A stretch of DNA of 45,668 bases from positions 1 to 45,668 of the forward strand of contig JBNGIS010008018.1 of assembly GCA_049999725.1 (NCBI GenBank), given 5' to 3'. The number at the start of each line of letters is the position of its first letter. Positions within the stretch are counted from its first letter, which is position 1. The notes beneath the pieces were generated by a model. It did not search any database, was not told the origin of the DNA, and saw nothing but the letters and a program-made list of their open reading frames with translations. Source of the stretch: Haplomitrium mnioides. Taxonomy: Eukaryota; Marchantiophyta; Haplomitriopsida; Calobryales. Shown piece after piece: positions 33,901-44,310 of the stretch. Both the position numbers and the translations under genes were made by a program.

Positions 33901-34868
33901 AATTTTGGCTACTTGCAGATGGTATTTGTCTACTCAAGTGCTTACCTGAAGTGGAAAGAGAAGTTTTGAGCTCAATATTAATTCCTCTCAAGGCATATTT
34001 TGAAATCAAACGATCTCAAAAGGAAGAGAGAGAAAGTTTATTTTCAATAAAGGATAATATAAGTGAGAATTGATACAAGTTCTTTATAGATTCTGATATT
34101 CAATGGTGGAATGACTTTTTTCTTACTCAACAAGAGATTGTAGCCTACATCATTGAAAAAAAAAGACGAGGACTCGAAGCAAAATTTACCTTTCCACCTT
34201 TACAACAGTCAAACACTTGTAATGATTCTCAAAATGTTTGTCTAGGTTCTCAGCTTGATGCTCAACAGACAAAAGAAGATACTCTGATATAGCAAATACT
34301 TCCTACACATCGAGGAATCTATGATATAGCACCTAGACAATGAGAAGGGACTCTTTCGCACAATACTCGATATGAGCATAAATTCGGCAATCTACATGAG
34401 ATGAAAGATAGAATGTTTATTTGTGTTGTTGCATCTCTGGATCCAAAGGACAGACTGTTTTGGGTTGCCAAAGTTCTCAAAGTTCTGTCATTTGATGAGG
34501 AAGATCTCCCAAACCCGAAACAAGTATGAGCTCAATGGTTTATTTGTTTGGTTGTAGATGCATTTCTTAGACAATACTCTCCAGGTAAAATAGCAAGAAC
34601 AAAAGGGAAATGCAAATCCAAGTTACATATTGATGTACTTGATGTGACACAAATCACGATTCTATCTTTTGATTTTCTTCTTACCCAAAAGAACCAATTG
34701 AGGAAAACCACTCTAGCTGCTATTAAAACTAATCTATTTGAGTACAAAATACAAGAAGCCCTCAATCCTAAAATATTTCAAAGAGATTCAATTACTGTCA
34801 TTAACACTGAGATAGATCAAGCAAACCTTGATGAATCTTCTGAAGCTGAATCCAAAGAAGTCAAGACG
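30933..34868 (+). pseudogene. Rightward gene of element C: DUF7869-type protein, inferred transposase (broken)
   Basis: The first ATG is at 30933 (MAGVFKGKKRL, then a stop). Exon-like blocks are 30933-31149 (donor AAG|GTAAAC), about 31394-32610, and 33154-34868 (acceptor GATGCAG). Landmarks in order: a Cys-containing N-terminal segment, FVCRRAFKF (32228-32254), RIQRIQNLK, FPNVKIPKHN (about 32547-32576), IDGMD (33269-33283), LQLDN with RENKN-like continuation (33506-33535), GHTHDQID (33618-33641), WWNDFFLTQQEIV, and a C-terminal module with FWVAKVLKV (about 34460) . This order matches the family I know as DUF7869 proteins. The three acidic positions suggest an RNase H-like DDE/D core, which is inference. 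Stops and frameshifts are frequent. The sequence runs into an assembly gap just after SKEVKT. Confidence 0.75.
31152..31300 (+). repeat. Degenerate minisatellite in first transposase intron
   Basis: Just after donor AAG|GTAAAC are spaced remnants such as CCATGCACGTATGG, CCAATGTGCACATAAG, AACTTGCGCG and CCAGTGCTTGCAAGGATC. They match the same core in decayed form. Confidence 0.55.
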
Positions 34869-34968
34869 NNNNNNNNNNNNNNNNNNNNNNNNNNNNNNNN
34901 NNNNNNNNNNNNNNNNNNNNNNNNNNNNNNNNNNNNNNNNNNNNNNNNNNNNNNNNNNNNNNNNNNNN
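34869..34968. other. Assembly gap (100 N)
   Basis: One hundred N just after the end of the transposase frame. By comparison with copy A (12476-12660) it probably hides 3' noncoding sequence; its true size is unknown. Confidence 1.
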
Positions 34969-36360
34969 GTTTCCAACTTTATTGTTTTCTAGAAGAGTTT
35001 AAGATTATTATCTCGCTAAAGCATCTGCCCCAATTGACTAATTGTTTTTTTCTTGTTAGGACTTTGATGTATAACTTAAAACCTTTAGTGTTGTTGGATT
35101 GAGATATAGAGCTTTGTATCAGTTTTTACTTTTGGATTCTGAATTAGAAATCAAAATCTTTTGCATGCGTAGAGTTTGTTGTAAAAAATAGAACATTTAT
35201 AGTCTGTATCCTCGGTTGTAGAAGTGTGAAGCTTCAACCTTCTGCATGCATGGACTTTGATTCGCAAGCGAAACATACAACGTACAAAACCTCTTATGTG
35301 GAATCTAAAACCTAGGTTCTTGTCAGTCTTTGTTGTGGAATGTTTAGATGGTGAGTTTGGATTCCTATGCGTGCATAGACTTTGGGGTGGAGTGTTCACA
35401 TGTTGAGCTTGGATTCCTAAATGCGCAGAGACTTTGGGGTGGAGTGTTCACATGTTGAGCTTGGATTCTTATGCGCGCATAGACTTTGGGGTGGAAGTCC
35501 AAGCCTTCCACAAGTTCTACTTCTCATATAGAACCCTCAAGCTTCTTCATACAAAGACTGCCGATTACAACTTAGTTTGTACACAAGTCATAGACTCTTT
35601 TATAGATCTTGATACCTTTGTTTAGTTGAATCAAGTCTAAAACTTGGAGATGTTTCTTGTTTACAATCTTAATTCAATCTCCTTAGCTACTACCTTTTTG
35701 ATTCTAAACCATGATACGTGTGTGTATATGCTCCGTTGAATTATGAAATATTTTTAAATGCTGAAACCTTTTTGAAAGCCCATGTTAACTTTTGATTACA
35801 TGGATTTTCAACTACAAGTGAAAGCTTCTTTATTTCTTGAACTTTAAGATAAAGCTCCTAAATCCATGCAATGTTTCATTTTCTTTGTTTTTGTGTTTAC
35901 CATTGCAAACTCATTCTCTTGATTTCTAGTCCCCTTGGGCTTTTTTGTTATGTTTTGTAATTTTTTTCCAAAAAAAGAGTTTGAAAGAGCACTATGTCTA
36001 CATGCGCCTAGAGTTTGTGCAATCAAACATATTTCAAAATAGTTTCTTGTGACGTGTATTTCAACTTTTAGGCTTAGAATCGTAATCATTGATAAATGCA
36101 TTTTTTTGGTGAAAACTTACCATTATTTTTATACTTTTCATCAAATTTGAGTTTTCTAATATTTTCATAAAAACTAATAATATCGATTGATTTTCCATGA
36201 TGAAATTGACTCTCACTCTATCATGATTATTGAAACGGCAAAAAAAAAAAAGCCTCAAAAACTAATGTACTTTTTGTTTAAAAAAAACTATGTTTTTAAT
36301 TTTTTTAGCTCAAAAAATCACAATTTTCTCGAAAAAAAAAGTTCATGTTTTAAGTAGCTT
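34969..36360 (+). other. Noncoding 3' region of element C
   Basis: Homologous to the 3' regions of copies A, B and D. Within 35155-35510 there are four or five ATGCGCGCATAGACTTTG-type units, including a local duplication of GGGGTGGAGTGTTCACATG with its flanks (about 35390-35460). No gene is seen. Confidence 0.7.
35155..35510 (+). repeat. Right subterminal near-palindrome cluster
   Basis: Units such as TGCGTGCATAGACTTTGGGG and TGCGCGCATAGACTTTGGGG are repeated with about 70-base spacing. Equivalent clusters lie at 12855-13070, 15790-16090 and 41150-41430, so the cluster is conserved among copies. Confidence 0.75.
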
Positions 36361-36386
36361 GTTTCTAGTTCAAAGTAGCGGTTGTT
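36361..36386 (+). repeat. Right terminal inverted repeat of element C
   Basis: CTAGTTCAAAGTAGCGGTTG with final TT is the inverted partner of 19025-19050. GAGT follows directly. Confidence 0.85.
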
Positions 36387-37332
36387 GAGTATGACAACTT
36401 AGTTGATGGATCAATGGAGAGAGATTACGCAGCTTCAAAGTCAAGTTGGTGATGTTACGAGCTGATTGCAACGGGCTAAGACCCAAGTATTCCTACTATC
36501 CAAGGAGAATAGTGAGGTTGAAGCAAAAATGAAGAAGCAAGGAGAGGTGAACAGTCAGCTTCGAGAATAGATTGTTGCTCACAGTGAAGTGAAGACGAGT
36601 GGGAGGAATTCTATCGGGGGATCAACTAGCATTTTAAGGATGAGATCAAGAGATCAACATTGTTGCAAGAGAAGCTCAATGCATAGCAGAGGGATTTTGT
36701 TGATCGAGAGAATTTTTTGAGGATTTACTTCAAGCGTTGTGTGTGTTCACCAGTTTGGTACAAATATGGGAGAGAGTAAAGGTAGTGAGAGCAAAGATTG
36801 AGTGGATTGATTTTTGTAGAGACTACTGTTGGATATTGGAGAAGCAAACCAAGAGGTTGTTGAAAGTTGAGAGCAGTTGGCGATTCTATAAGGAAAGAGC
36901 TAGAAGGAAGCAGGTGAGGAAATACTGGGAGCAATGATTGGGAGCATCCCAATGGAAGGAAAGAGAGGAGCGACTCCAAATGTGATGGAATAGATGAACT
37001 TTTATTAGATAAGACTTGGTGTCGTTTAGTGTATCGATTGAGAAGATTTAAGTCTCTCTAAGGATTGGAAATCGAGGTCTTTCTCTTATATTTTTTTCTT
37101 TTGTTTTGTTTTCAAAAGTGTTCGTAAGAATGTGAGCCAAACTTATAAATAAAAGATAGAATACCTTCATGATCGTTTCAAAGTAGGTCAAAGCTTCAAA
37201 GTGCAATTCGTATGTGTGATTGTGAGAGCATTAATAAAGATAAGCTAAGAGTTGAGGAACGTTAATCCATTCTGAGAAATATCAGAGTTTAAATTGATTT
37301 GCATTCTCTCCTACTGAAGGGGAGAAATTAAT

Positions 37333-37377
<45 letters not shown>

Positions 37378-37477
37378 NNNNNNNNNNNNNNNNNNNNNNN
37401 NNNNNNNNNNNNNNNNNNNNNNNNNNNNNNNNNNNNNNNNNNNNNNNNNNNNNNNNNNNNNNNNNNNNNNNNNNNNN

Positions 37478-37518
<41 letters not shown>

Positions 37519-38489
37519 CAATTGGAGGTAGCAAGAGGCTTGATCCAGTTGTTGGGCCTACTTGATCGGGTAAAAGAGGAAAGCATTGTTAATAAGCATA
37601 AGGGCTAGATGAGAAGCAAAGAGAGAACTAAGATTTTGGGTTGACAAATTTGCAAGATTGGGTTCTGGCCGATGGGCTAGAAATATTCTTTCTTAGCCAA
37701 GGCAATTGCTCGAGGTGGAATTATCATTGATATGATAGCGTTATTGTTAGATTGTTGTGAAGAGAGAGAGTGTTGTAAAATTTCAGAACAAAATAACTCT
37801 AAGGCCTATATTTTGCTAGGGAAGAGGCAGAATTCTCAAAGAGTGTATGAGATGAAAGAAAGCATGGATTTGTTTGTGAGTTTGATAAGGAAAGAACTAG
37901 AAAGCAAAGCATTTGGTAAAACATAGATTTCAAAAATTCTTTGTTGGGACGTGGTCGTGTTGTGAGAGATCATGGAGGTTGTTGTGGAAGGAAGCTGAAG
38001 CTGATGAATTAAGTGTACAATAGAGTTTGTCGGGGTGACAGTCAAGCTTGAAGGTTGAATGTTGCATTGGAAGGTTGACAAGGAATGATGTTTTGAGCTT
38101 TGATTGGTCAAGAGTTTGTCGGGTGATGCTAGCTAAGTTGTCGTATATGATTGGTCAAAGAAGCTAGAAAGTCGGAGGTCATTACGACATTCCAACTTCC
38201 TATTAGAAAATGGCATTATGTGGCACTCTGAAAGAAGGATTTATCACTATTTTGGACTTTGTTACTTGTGAATCGTCATAGCTGTTCAAGGAAGAGGCGT
38301 AATGAGAGCATGAGTGCTGGGGGAATTATCGAAGCTCTTTCAGAAGTTGGAATTCAATTTTAAGAAGATATTATATTATCAGATTTTTGTGAAATGAGTG
38401 ATTTGGTGAGAGAAAAGTTGATTTTGAAATACAAATTCTGCCTCCTTGCTGAAAAGAACCTGGAAAAAGGATGAAATTGAGCGATTCAA
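36387..38489 (+). pseudogene. Ty3/gypsy accessory region, right half, and flank
   Basis: After the duplicated GAGT the interrupted frame continues as a coiled-coil-like sequence (ITQLQSQVGDV, LSKENSEVEAKMKKQGE) with a few stops, then ORF pieces at 36737-36937. A CT/GA microsatellite and gap follow at 37333-37516. 37560-38489 has short frames (for example 37732-37926) that I do not recognise and may belong to the same element's 3' end. The right end is cut by transposon copy D. Confidence 0.45.
37333..37516. repeat. TG/GA microsatellite with 100-N gap
   Basis: (TG)n followed by (GA)n, then 100 N at 37378-37477, then (AG)n. The gap almost certainly reflects an unresolved microsatellite, so its length is unknown. 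Arg-Glu and Leu-Ser repeat frames here are artefacts. Confidence 0.95.
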
Positions 38490-40124
38490 GTTAACCACTA
38501 ATACTACACTAACAAGTGAAAGAAAGAACAAAACTTGCAAACCATCAAAGAAAATGTTATACCGATGGTGAAAAGTACTTGGGAATATGATCGATAGAAT
38601 GGATCAAAAGAAAATAGCCATTCCACACTGCCTTTCGTCACCAAAAAACATTGATAAAGATTGTTTGATGGGTGTGCATGTTGTTGGTGCCTTAATATTC
38701 AATCATGCTCTTTCTTCAAGGGTCTTCTTAACCTACGAAAACTTGAGAAGCGACTCCAATTTGATAGTGTTAATGCTTAATAGAACATTATATGACTTTG
38801 AAGGGCAGTTGCCTCCAACTTTGTATCTTCAGTTGGACAATACGACATGAGAGAACAAAAAATTTATCTTATTTGGATATCTTAGTCTCTTTATTGCTAG
38901 GAATGTTTTGTGAAAAATCAAGGTGGGATTTCTTATGGTTGTCCATACTCATGATCAAATTGATCAAATTTTAAGTGGATTTTTGAAACGTTTGAAACAT
39001 GTTAAAGCTTTCACGATTACAAGTCTTAGTGAGGCGCTACTAATTATCTTATAATCCTAAACCTCAAGTAACTCTTTTGATGGAAACTTGGAATTTTTAA
39101 ATGTTTCTACAACAACGTCCCTCTCTAGTTTAAATGATACATGATGTTACCTTTAACCAACAATTCAAGTTCAAGTTGAGTGATTCGAAGTCAAATATTT
39201 GAAGCAATCAATTTTCAATAGTTAAATTTTGGTTACTTCTGGATGGCATTTGTCAACTCAAGTGCTTACTTGAAGTGAATAGAGAAATTTTAAGTTCAAT
39301 GTTGATTCCTTTCAAGGCATATTTTGAAATCAAATTATCTCAAAAGTTGACACTAAGAAAGTGGTCTTTGCAATAAGAGACAACATAAGTGAGAGTTGTT
39401 ATAAGTTCTTTACAAATTGTGATATTTAATGGTGGAATGACTCTTTTCTTGCTCAACAAGAGATTGTGTCTTACATCCTTGAAAGAAAAAAATGAGGACT
39501 CAAAGTAGAATTCACCTTTCTACCTTCACAACCGGTAAGTACTTGTAATATTTCTCAAAATGTTCATATAGGTTCTCGATTTGATGCTCAGTAGATAAAG
39601 GAAGATGCTCCATTGGAACATATACTTTCTAAATGTTGAGCAATCTACGATAGGGTACCTAGGTTGCGAGAAAGAACTGTTTCACATAACACCAGATATG
39701 TGCATAAATTTGGCAACCTATATGATGTAAAAACCAGAATGTTTATTTGTGTTGTTGCATCACTCGATCTAAAGAACATACCGTTTTGGATTGCCAAAGT
39801 CTTCAAAGTTTTGTTATTTGATGAGGAAGAATCTCCCAACCTAAAATGACTATGTGTTCAATGGTTTGCATTTTCTAGACAATACTTTCCAAAAAATAGC
39901 AGCAACAAAAGGGAAATGCAAATCCAAGTTACGTATTTGATGTAACACAAATCATGATTTTGTCTTTTGATTTTCTTCTCACACAAAACAACCAATTGAG
40001 AAAAACCACTCTAGCCACCATTAAATCAAATCTATTTGAGTTCAAAAGACAAAAAAACAATTAATCTTGACGTATTTGAAAGAGATTCAATCAATGTTAT
40101 TAACATTGAAACAGCCCGTGTTAA

Positions 40125-40661
40125 TGTAACGGACACCAACTTTAGTAAGCAAAGACTAAAACTAGAGAAAAATATAGACACAACTATGTCTAGAAAGTCA
40201 TTGCTAAGTTAGAGTACGAACAAGCGGTGGTTATTTAAGAGAGAGTGACACGTGGCAAAAGGAGGGAAAGTCAACGAATTAAAGTGAAACAAGAAGAACA
40301 TCTTAAGAGGATAAGGACACGTGGCAAGTGCAGAATTAAAGAATAATGGAAGGACACGTGGCGAAAGGAGAAGAAAAGAGAAATAGAAGGTTCTAAAGAT
40401 AAGGACACGTGGCGGATGCAGAACTAAAGTAGAAGGTGGTCCAATGAGAGAGAGATAGAAAAGGGTGGTCCAATGAGAGGTGGAGAGATAAAGAACCAAT
40501 CGGGTTCTTCCACCTATGTAAGCAAGTTGCTTTCTATTGAGTATATAAAGAAGGGAGAGTGCCTTGTTAGGCATCTCTTACCTTGTGAGCTTGAAGTCTC
40601 TTTTGTGCGCTAACTTCTTGTACTTGTCCTAACTTATGTGTTGTGTATGTGTAGTGCTACA
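40125..40661 (+). mobile_element. 537-bp solo LTR with plant-type promoter
   Basis: Absent from copies A, B and C at this position and flanked by perfect GTTAA duplications (40120-40124 and 40662-40666). It begins TGTAACGGACACC and ends GTAGTGCTACA. The termini, length and promoter-like content fit a Ty1/copia-type solo LTR or a small non-autonomous LTR element. It is unrelated to family L. Open frames on the minus strand are incidental. Confidence 0.88.
40247..40549 (+). promoter_or_regulatory. G-box/ABRE cluster, CCAAT boxes and TATA box in the solo LTR
   Basis: Four exact copies of GACACGTGGC lie at 40247, 40316, 40353 and 40403. ACACGTGGC is the G-box/ABRE core bound by plant bZIP and bHLH factors. 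CCAATGAGAG follows twice (about 40440 and 40470), then CCAATCGG, and TATATAAA at 40542-40549. The order and spacing look like a complete upstream promoter ending in a start region about 30 bases after the TATA. Stress or abscisic-acid responsiveness is inferred from the motifs. Confidence 0.75.
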
Positions 40662-42321
40662 GTTAACTTGATGAATCTTGTGAAGCTGAATCCAAAGAAG
40701 TCGATACGAATGACTAAATTTATTTAAGAACTTTATTTTATATTGTGTGCTTTCAACTTATATTGTAATTTAATAGTATTATTTTATAGAGTACATGAGA
40801 ATGTTATCAAGGAGTTTTTTGAATTTATATGCCACCTTGAGCTTTTTAGTGTCATTCCAAGTTCATTGTTATTCTCTATGAATAAAACTTGAATATATAG
40901 TTAATATTTTTGTTTGGTATGTGAAACATTTTCTTATCCAAAATGTAGCTATATTATTTCCTTCTATATTGTTTGCTAGAAGAGTTTAATGTTTTGGTAT
41001 TGCTAAAGCATTTGCCCAAATTGACTATCTAATCTTTTTCTTGTAAGGACTTTGATGTAAAATCTGAAACCTTTAGTACGCTTTGACTTAGATGCAGAGC
41101 TTTGTACCCCTTTTACTTTTAGATTCTGAATAAAAAGACTGAAACTTTAGCGTGCCTAGAGTTTGTTGCGAAAAACAGTTACTTTAGCACAACTATGCTT
41201 GGATGCAGAAGTTTGAACCCTATGTGCACATAAAATTTGATGCGCAAGTCAAAACCTTATGCGCGCAAAGACTCTGCTTCAAAACGTAAAACCTAGGTTT
41301 AGCATAGTCTTTGTTGCCGAGTGTTCAAATGTTGAGCTCGGATTCCTATGTACGTATAGAATTTGGTGTGGAGTGTTCAGATGTTGAGCTTAGATTCCTA
41401 TGCACGTATAGACTTTCGTGTGGAAGTCCAAGCCTTCTTCACATACTAACTCTAATATACAACCCTAAACCTTCTACATACAATGACTACCGTGTAGAAC
41501 AAAGATTCTACATAGCTCAAACACTCTCTTATAGAACTCGAAACCTTTTGTTTGGTAGACTCTAGTACAAATCTTGGGGATGTTGCTTGTTTGCACTCTG
41601 AAGTAAATCTCTAAAGCCACTGTCTTTTGATTATGATTTGTGACTCCGTTGCCTATATGATTCTCTAAATTATAAAATATTTTTAATTGCTGAAACCATC
41701 TAAAATATGCCCACTTCAATCTTTTTGCGCATAGATTTTCAACTACAAAATAAAGCTTCACTCTTACTTAAACTTGAAAATAGAGATCCAAAATCCATGC
41801 AATGTTTTGTTTTGTTGGTTATTGTACCCTACAATTCCAAAGTCATTTCCTTGAATTTTAATCTACTAAGGTATTTTCCTCATGTTTTCTATTTTTTTTT
41901 TCTAAAAAGTAAGTTTTAAGAAGCACCATGTATATGTGCGCGTAGAGTATGTGCAACCAACCTTATTTCAAAATAACTTATTCTGACATATATTTCAATT
42001 TTTGGGCTTCTAAATGTTATCAATGATAAATGCAAGTTTCTTAAGAAAACATGCTACAATTTTTATACTTTTTATTGATTTCAAGATTTCCAACATTTTC
42101 ATAAAAACAAAGAATATTGTTTGATTTTGCATAATAAAATTGATTCTTGCTCTATCATGCTTGTTAAAACAGCAAAAAATGAAGCTCAAAAACTCACGTA
42201 GCTTTTGTTTTTCACAAACAACCTCATTTTCTCTGTTTTTTGAGCTCAAAACTATGTTTTTTTCTTTTAAAAAAAGTTCATATTTTGAGCAGCATGTTCT
42301 TGGTTCAAATTAGCGGTTGCT

Positions 42322-43690
42322 AATGGATGGTGAGTCAAATCCAATGTAGATACATCTTTGTTTTTGTGGTCCCATTTAGGTTCTTTTAAGGCCAAGTATA
42401 GGGACAAGAACTAGATATCCAAATGTTCTCATATATGATAGATCTGTTAGCAACCCAAATGCTAGGTAATATTTGGCTATTGGATGCCTATGGTCAATAT
42501 CTAAACAATGAAGTTGCGTGTAAAATAACGTGTCCTTATGCAAATGTTGGGAGATTGGTCTGTATTAATAAGGGACTACCATTTGTACATAGAATTCAAC
42601 TATCCCATTTTGAAAGTGTACATAAAGTATAAGGCATTGTGTGTCGATGCTTGCCATCTCATAGAATTCATGAAATATCTTTGAGTTGAACTCTCAAGTA
42701 TTTTTTACTTTTAGAGTTTTTATAAGGTTCTTTGGAAATTGTGACTTCAGCTTTAGTATATGCAATAAAATATTAGAGAATTCCAGGTTCATTGTAGATA
42801 AAAGTGAGATTTATGACTACTTTGATGAAGCATGCATTATCGCCAAGAAAATTTGAAAAAGACATGAAGGTGGATTTATCAGTCCACAAACATTTGCATA
42901 TATCATTTCTAGAAATTGTAGGATTAGCATTTTTTTTTCGATATTGATGAGCAAATGATCAATTTGCCCTATGAGCAAGCAAGGCAAGGTTTTCTCGAGG
43001 ATGAAAGGAGAACTCCTTAAAGTATGCCTGTTGTATTCTTCAAAATGTTGAGGTACATTCTTATGTCTGGGTAGCCCAATCGGTTTGTGCCATATTTGTG
43101 TTAGAGTAAGCTTTTCTTTGTTGTATAAAATGTTTGAAATTTAGTGATGTATAGTTTGGGAAGAAATAGAGGGAAATTTCCTTTACGGCTATTCCCCTAT
43201 TTGTGTTATGCAAAATCTGAAGGACCATTTGTGTTTCTGAGGTGTATGTATGGATGTGCAACTTATCCGCTCAAATATCCCTGAAGCTGATCAAGTTTTT
43301 TGTAGAGTACTACATAGAGAGACTTGATAATTGTCGTAATAGAGAACGCACTGTAATGCTTTAGAGTACAATAAGCAAAATGATAAAATATGATAGTATC
43401 TTTCTATTCCAGATGGCAAGTGATCTTGATTCATTGCCTCTTTTTTGCATAAAGCATGTGTTTGACCTATTGTTGAGTCTTTCTTTATTGTTGTCACCAA
43501 TTTGAAACCACAAATAATTTGCATTTCTGAGTAAATTTTCACAATGCTTGGATAGTGTATTGGTGGTGTAAAAGCAAACCCATCTACTAACCCGTTAGAG
43601 TGGTGTTTGGCTGAAGCAAAATGGAAGCAAATCAAAATAGAGAGTGAAGCAAATGATCTCAAAAGAAGAAAAATTGAGAGAGATAGACGA
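42322..43690. other. Unexplained AT-rich region
   Basis: 1.37 kb right of copy D. Short frames (42423-42632 plus; 43291-43662 minus) show no family I recognise. A run of Ts is at 42930. It may be flanking genomic DNA or an unrecognised retroelement internal region. I see no tRNA, rRNA or repeat array. Confidence 0.5.
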
Positions 43691-43755
43691 AATAATCAAT
43701 CTAAGGTCTCCCCTCATTTAATCATAGCACTCAAGAACTCAAGAACTCAAGAACT

Positions 43756-43930
43756 AAATCCAAATAAGTAAGAACTCATAGTAAACTCTAATAGAGTCCT
43801 TCAACCAATTTTCAATAAAGCAAGCAACCAAAGAACCCAAGTGACAAAATCCAAATGAGTAAGAACTCATAGTGAACTCTAATAGAGTCTTTCAACCAAT
43901 TGCCAATAAAGCAAGCAAAATCCAAGCAAT
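43756..43930. repeat. 91-bp tandem duplication
   Basis: AAATCCAAATAAGTAAGAAC at 43756 recurs as AAATCCAAATGAGTAAGAAC at 43847. Both units continue through CTAATAGAGTC and CAATAAAGCAAGC with about 90% identity. Confidence 0.85.
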
Positions 43931-44029
43931 CAAAGAACCCAAGTGATTTGAGAAGAACTGTAGAATGAGGAGTGAGGCTATGAAGCCCTTCTATTTATAC
44001 AAAAGAAGAAGGTGTCAACCGTCTTTCTT

Positions 44030-44160
44030 CACTTACAAGTCACTTCTAATTTCAACCCTAGAATTGATCACTTAGAAGTCATTTCTAATTTCAACCCTAA
44101 AATTTCTCACTTAGAGGTCACCTTTAATTTCAACCCCAAAAACTCTAAAAGTAACTTCAA
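44030..44160. repeat. 46-bp triplication
   Basis: Three consecutive units of CACTTAGARGTCATTTCTAA plus TTTCAACCCTAAAA, with small changes. Confidence 0.8.
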
Positions 44161-44310
44161 AGACAAGTAATCTTATCTCAATTCAACCCTAAAAATAACC
44201 CTTTGCCACTTCTTTCACTCCTCTCTATTTTCTTTTAAATAACACAACATCATGCTTGTACTATTACATAATCTTTTCTTTCTAATCAATGACGTTCTCG
44301 TTATGACTAG

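Larger units (their letters stand above)
19025..36386 (+). mobile_element. Element C: large TIR transposon with DUF7869-type transposase and ParB-like/methyltransferase genes
   Basis: A 17.36-kb insertion bounded by inverted repeats: the left end AACAACCAATACTTTGAACT and the right end, read in reverse complement, AACAACCGCTACTTTGAACT, with at most two differences over 22 bases. GAGT duplications flank it. Removing the nested LTR block 22459-28809 with its duplication leaves about 11.0 kb. Contents in order: subterminal near-palindrome array; leftward methyltransferase gene (exons from 30550 down to 19922); short shared promoter region; rightward transposase gene (30933-34868); 3' noncoding region; right inverted repeat. 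The flanks are two parts of one Ty3/gypsy accessory frame. Copies A, B and D share the transposase and right end. All genes are broken by stops and frameshifts, so this copy cannot encode its own proteins. Confidence 0.85.
38513..40735 (+). pseudogene. Copy D: DUF7869-type transposase, catalytic and C-terminal parts
   Basis: The clearest version of the catalytic entry, MIDRMDQKKIAIPHCLSSP, begins at 38587, followed by PKNIDKDCLMGVHVVGALIF in one frame. LYLQLDNTT is at 38820-38846 and VHTHDQIDQILS-like near 38940-38973. The C-terminal module (MFICVVASLDLKNIPFWIAK) is at 39739. The terminal segment is split by the LTR at 40125-40661, after which DESCEAESKEVDTND and a stop finish the frame. Many stops and frameshifts. 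Confidence 0.75.
38490..42321 (+). mobile_element. Copy D of the DUF7869-type element (internally deleted)
   Basis: The left end has a decayed inverted repeat (AACCACTAATACTACACTAA at 38493) matching the right end read in reverse (AGCAACCGCTAATTTGAACC). From about 38513 the sequence jumps to the region equivalent to 33194 in element C, so the methyltransferase gene and the 5' half of the transposase gene are deleted while both ends remain. The rest parallels element C to the right inverted repeat at 42301-42321. I see no clear target duplication (TCAA against AATG), so the left boundary is tentative. A solo LTR sits at 40125-40661. Confidence 0.7.
43690..44280 (-). mobile_element. Probable 3' LTR of a minus-strand chromovirus
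   Basis: It follows the chromodomain on the minus strand, where the 3' LTR belongs. A minus-strand TATAAATAG lies at 43991-43999. Two sets of internal tandem repeats are present: three units of about 46 bases (TCACTTAGAAGTCATTTCTA, 44030-44160) upstream of the TATA box, and two units of 91 bases (43756-43930) downstream. Exact ends are uncertain because I cannot see a second LTR. Confidence 0.5.

Noticed and set aside
37282-37565. Leu-Ser and Arg-Glu repeat proteins
   Set aside because: Translation of a GA/CT microsatellite through a run of N.
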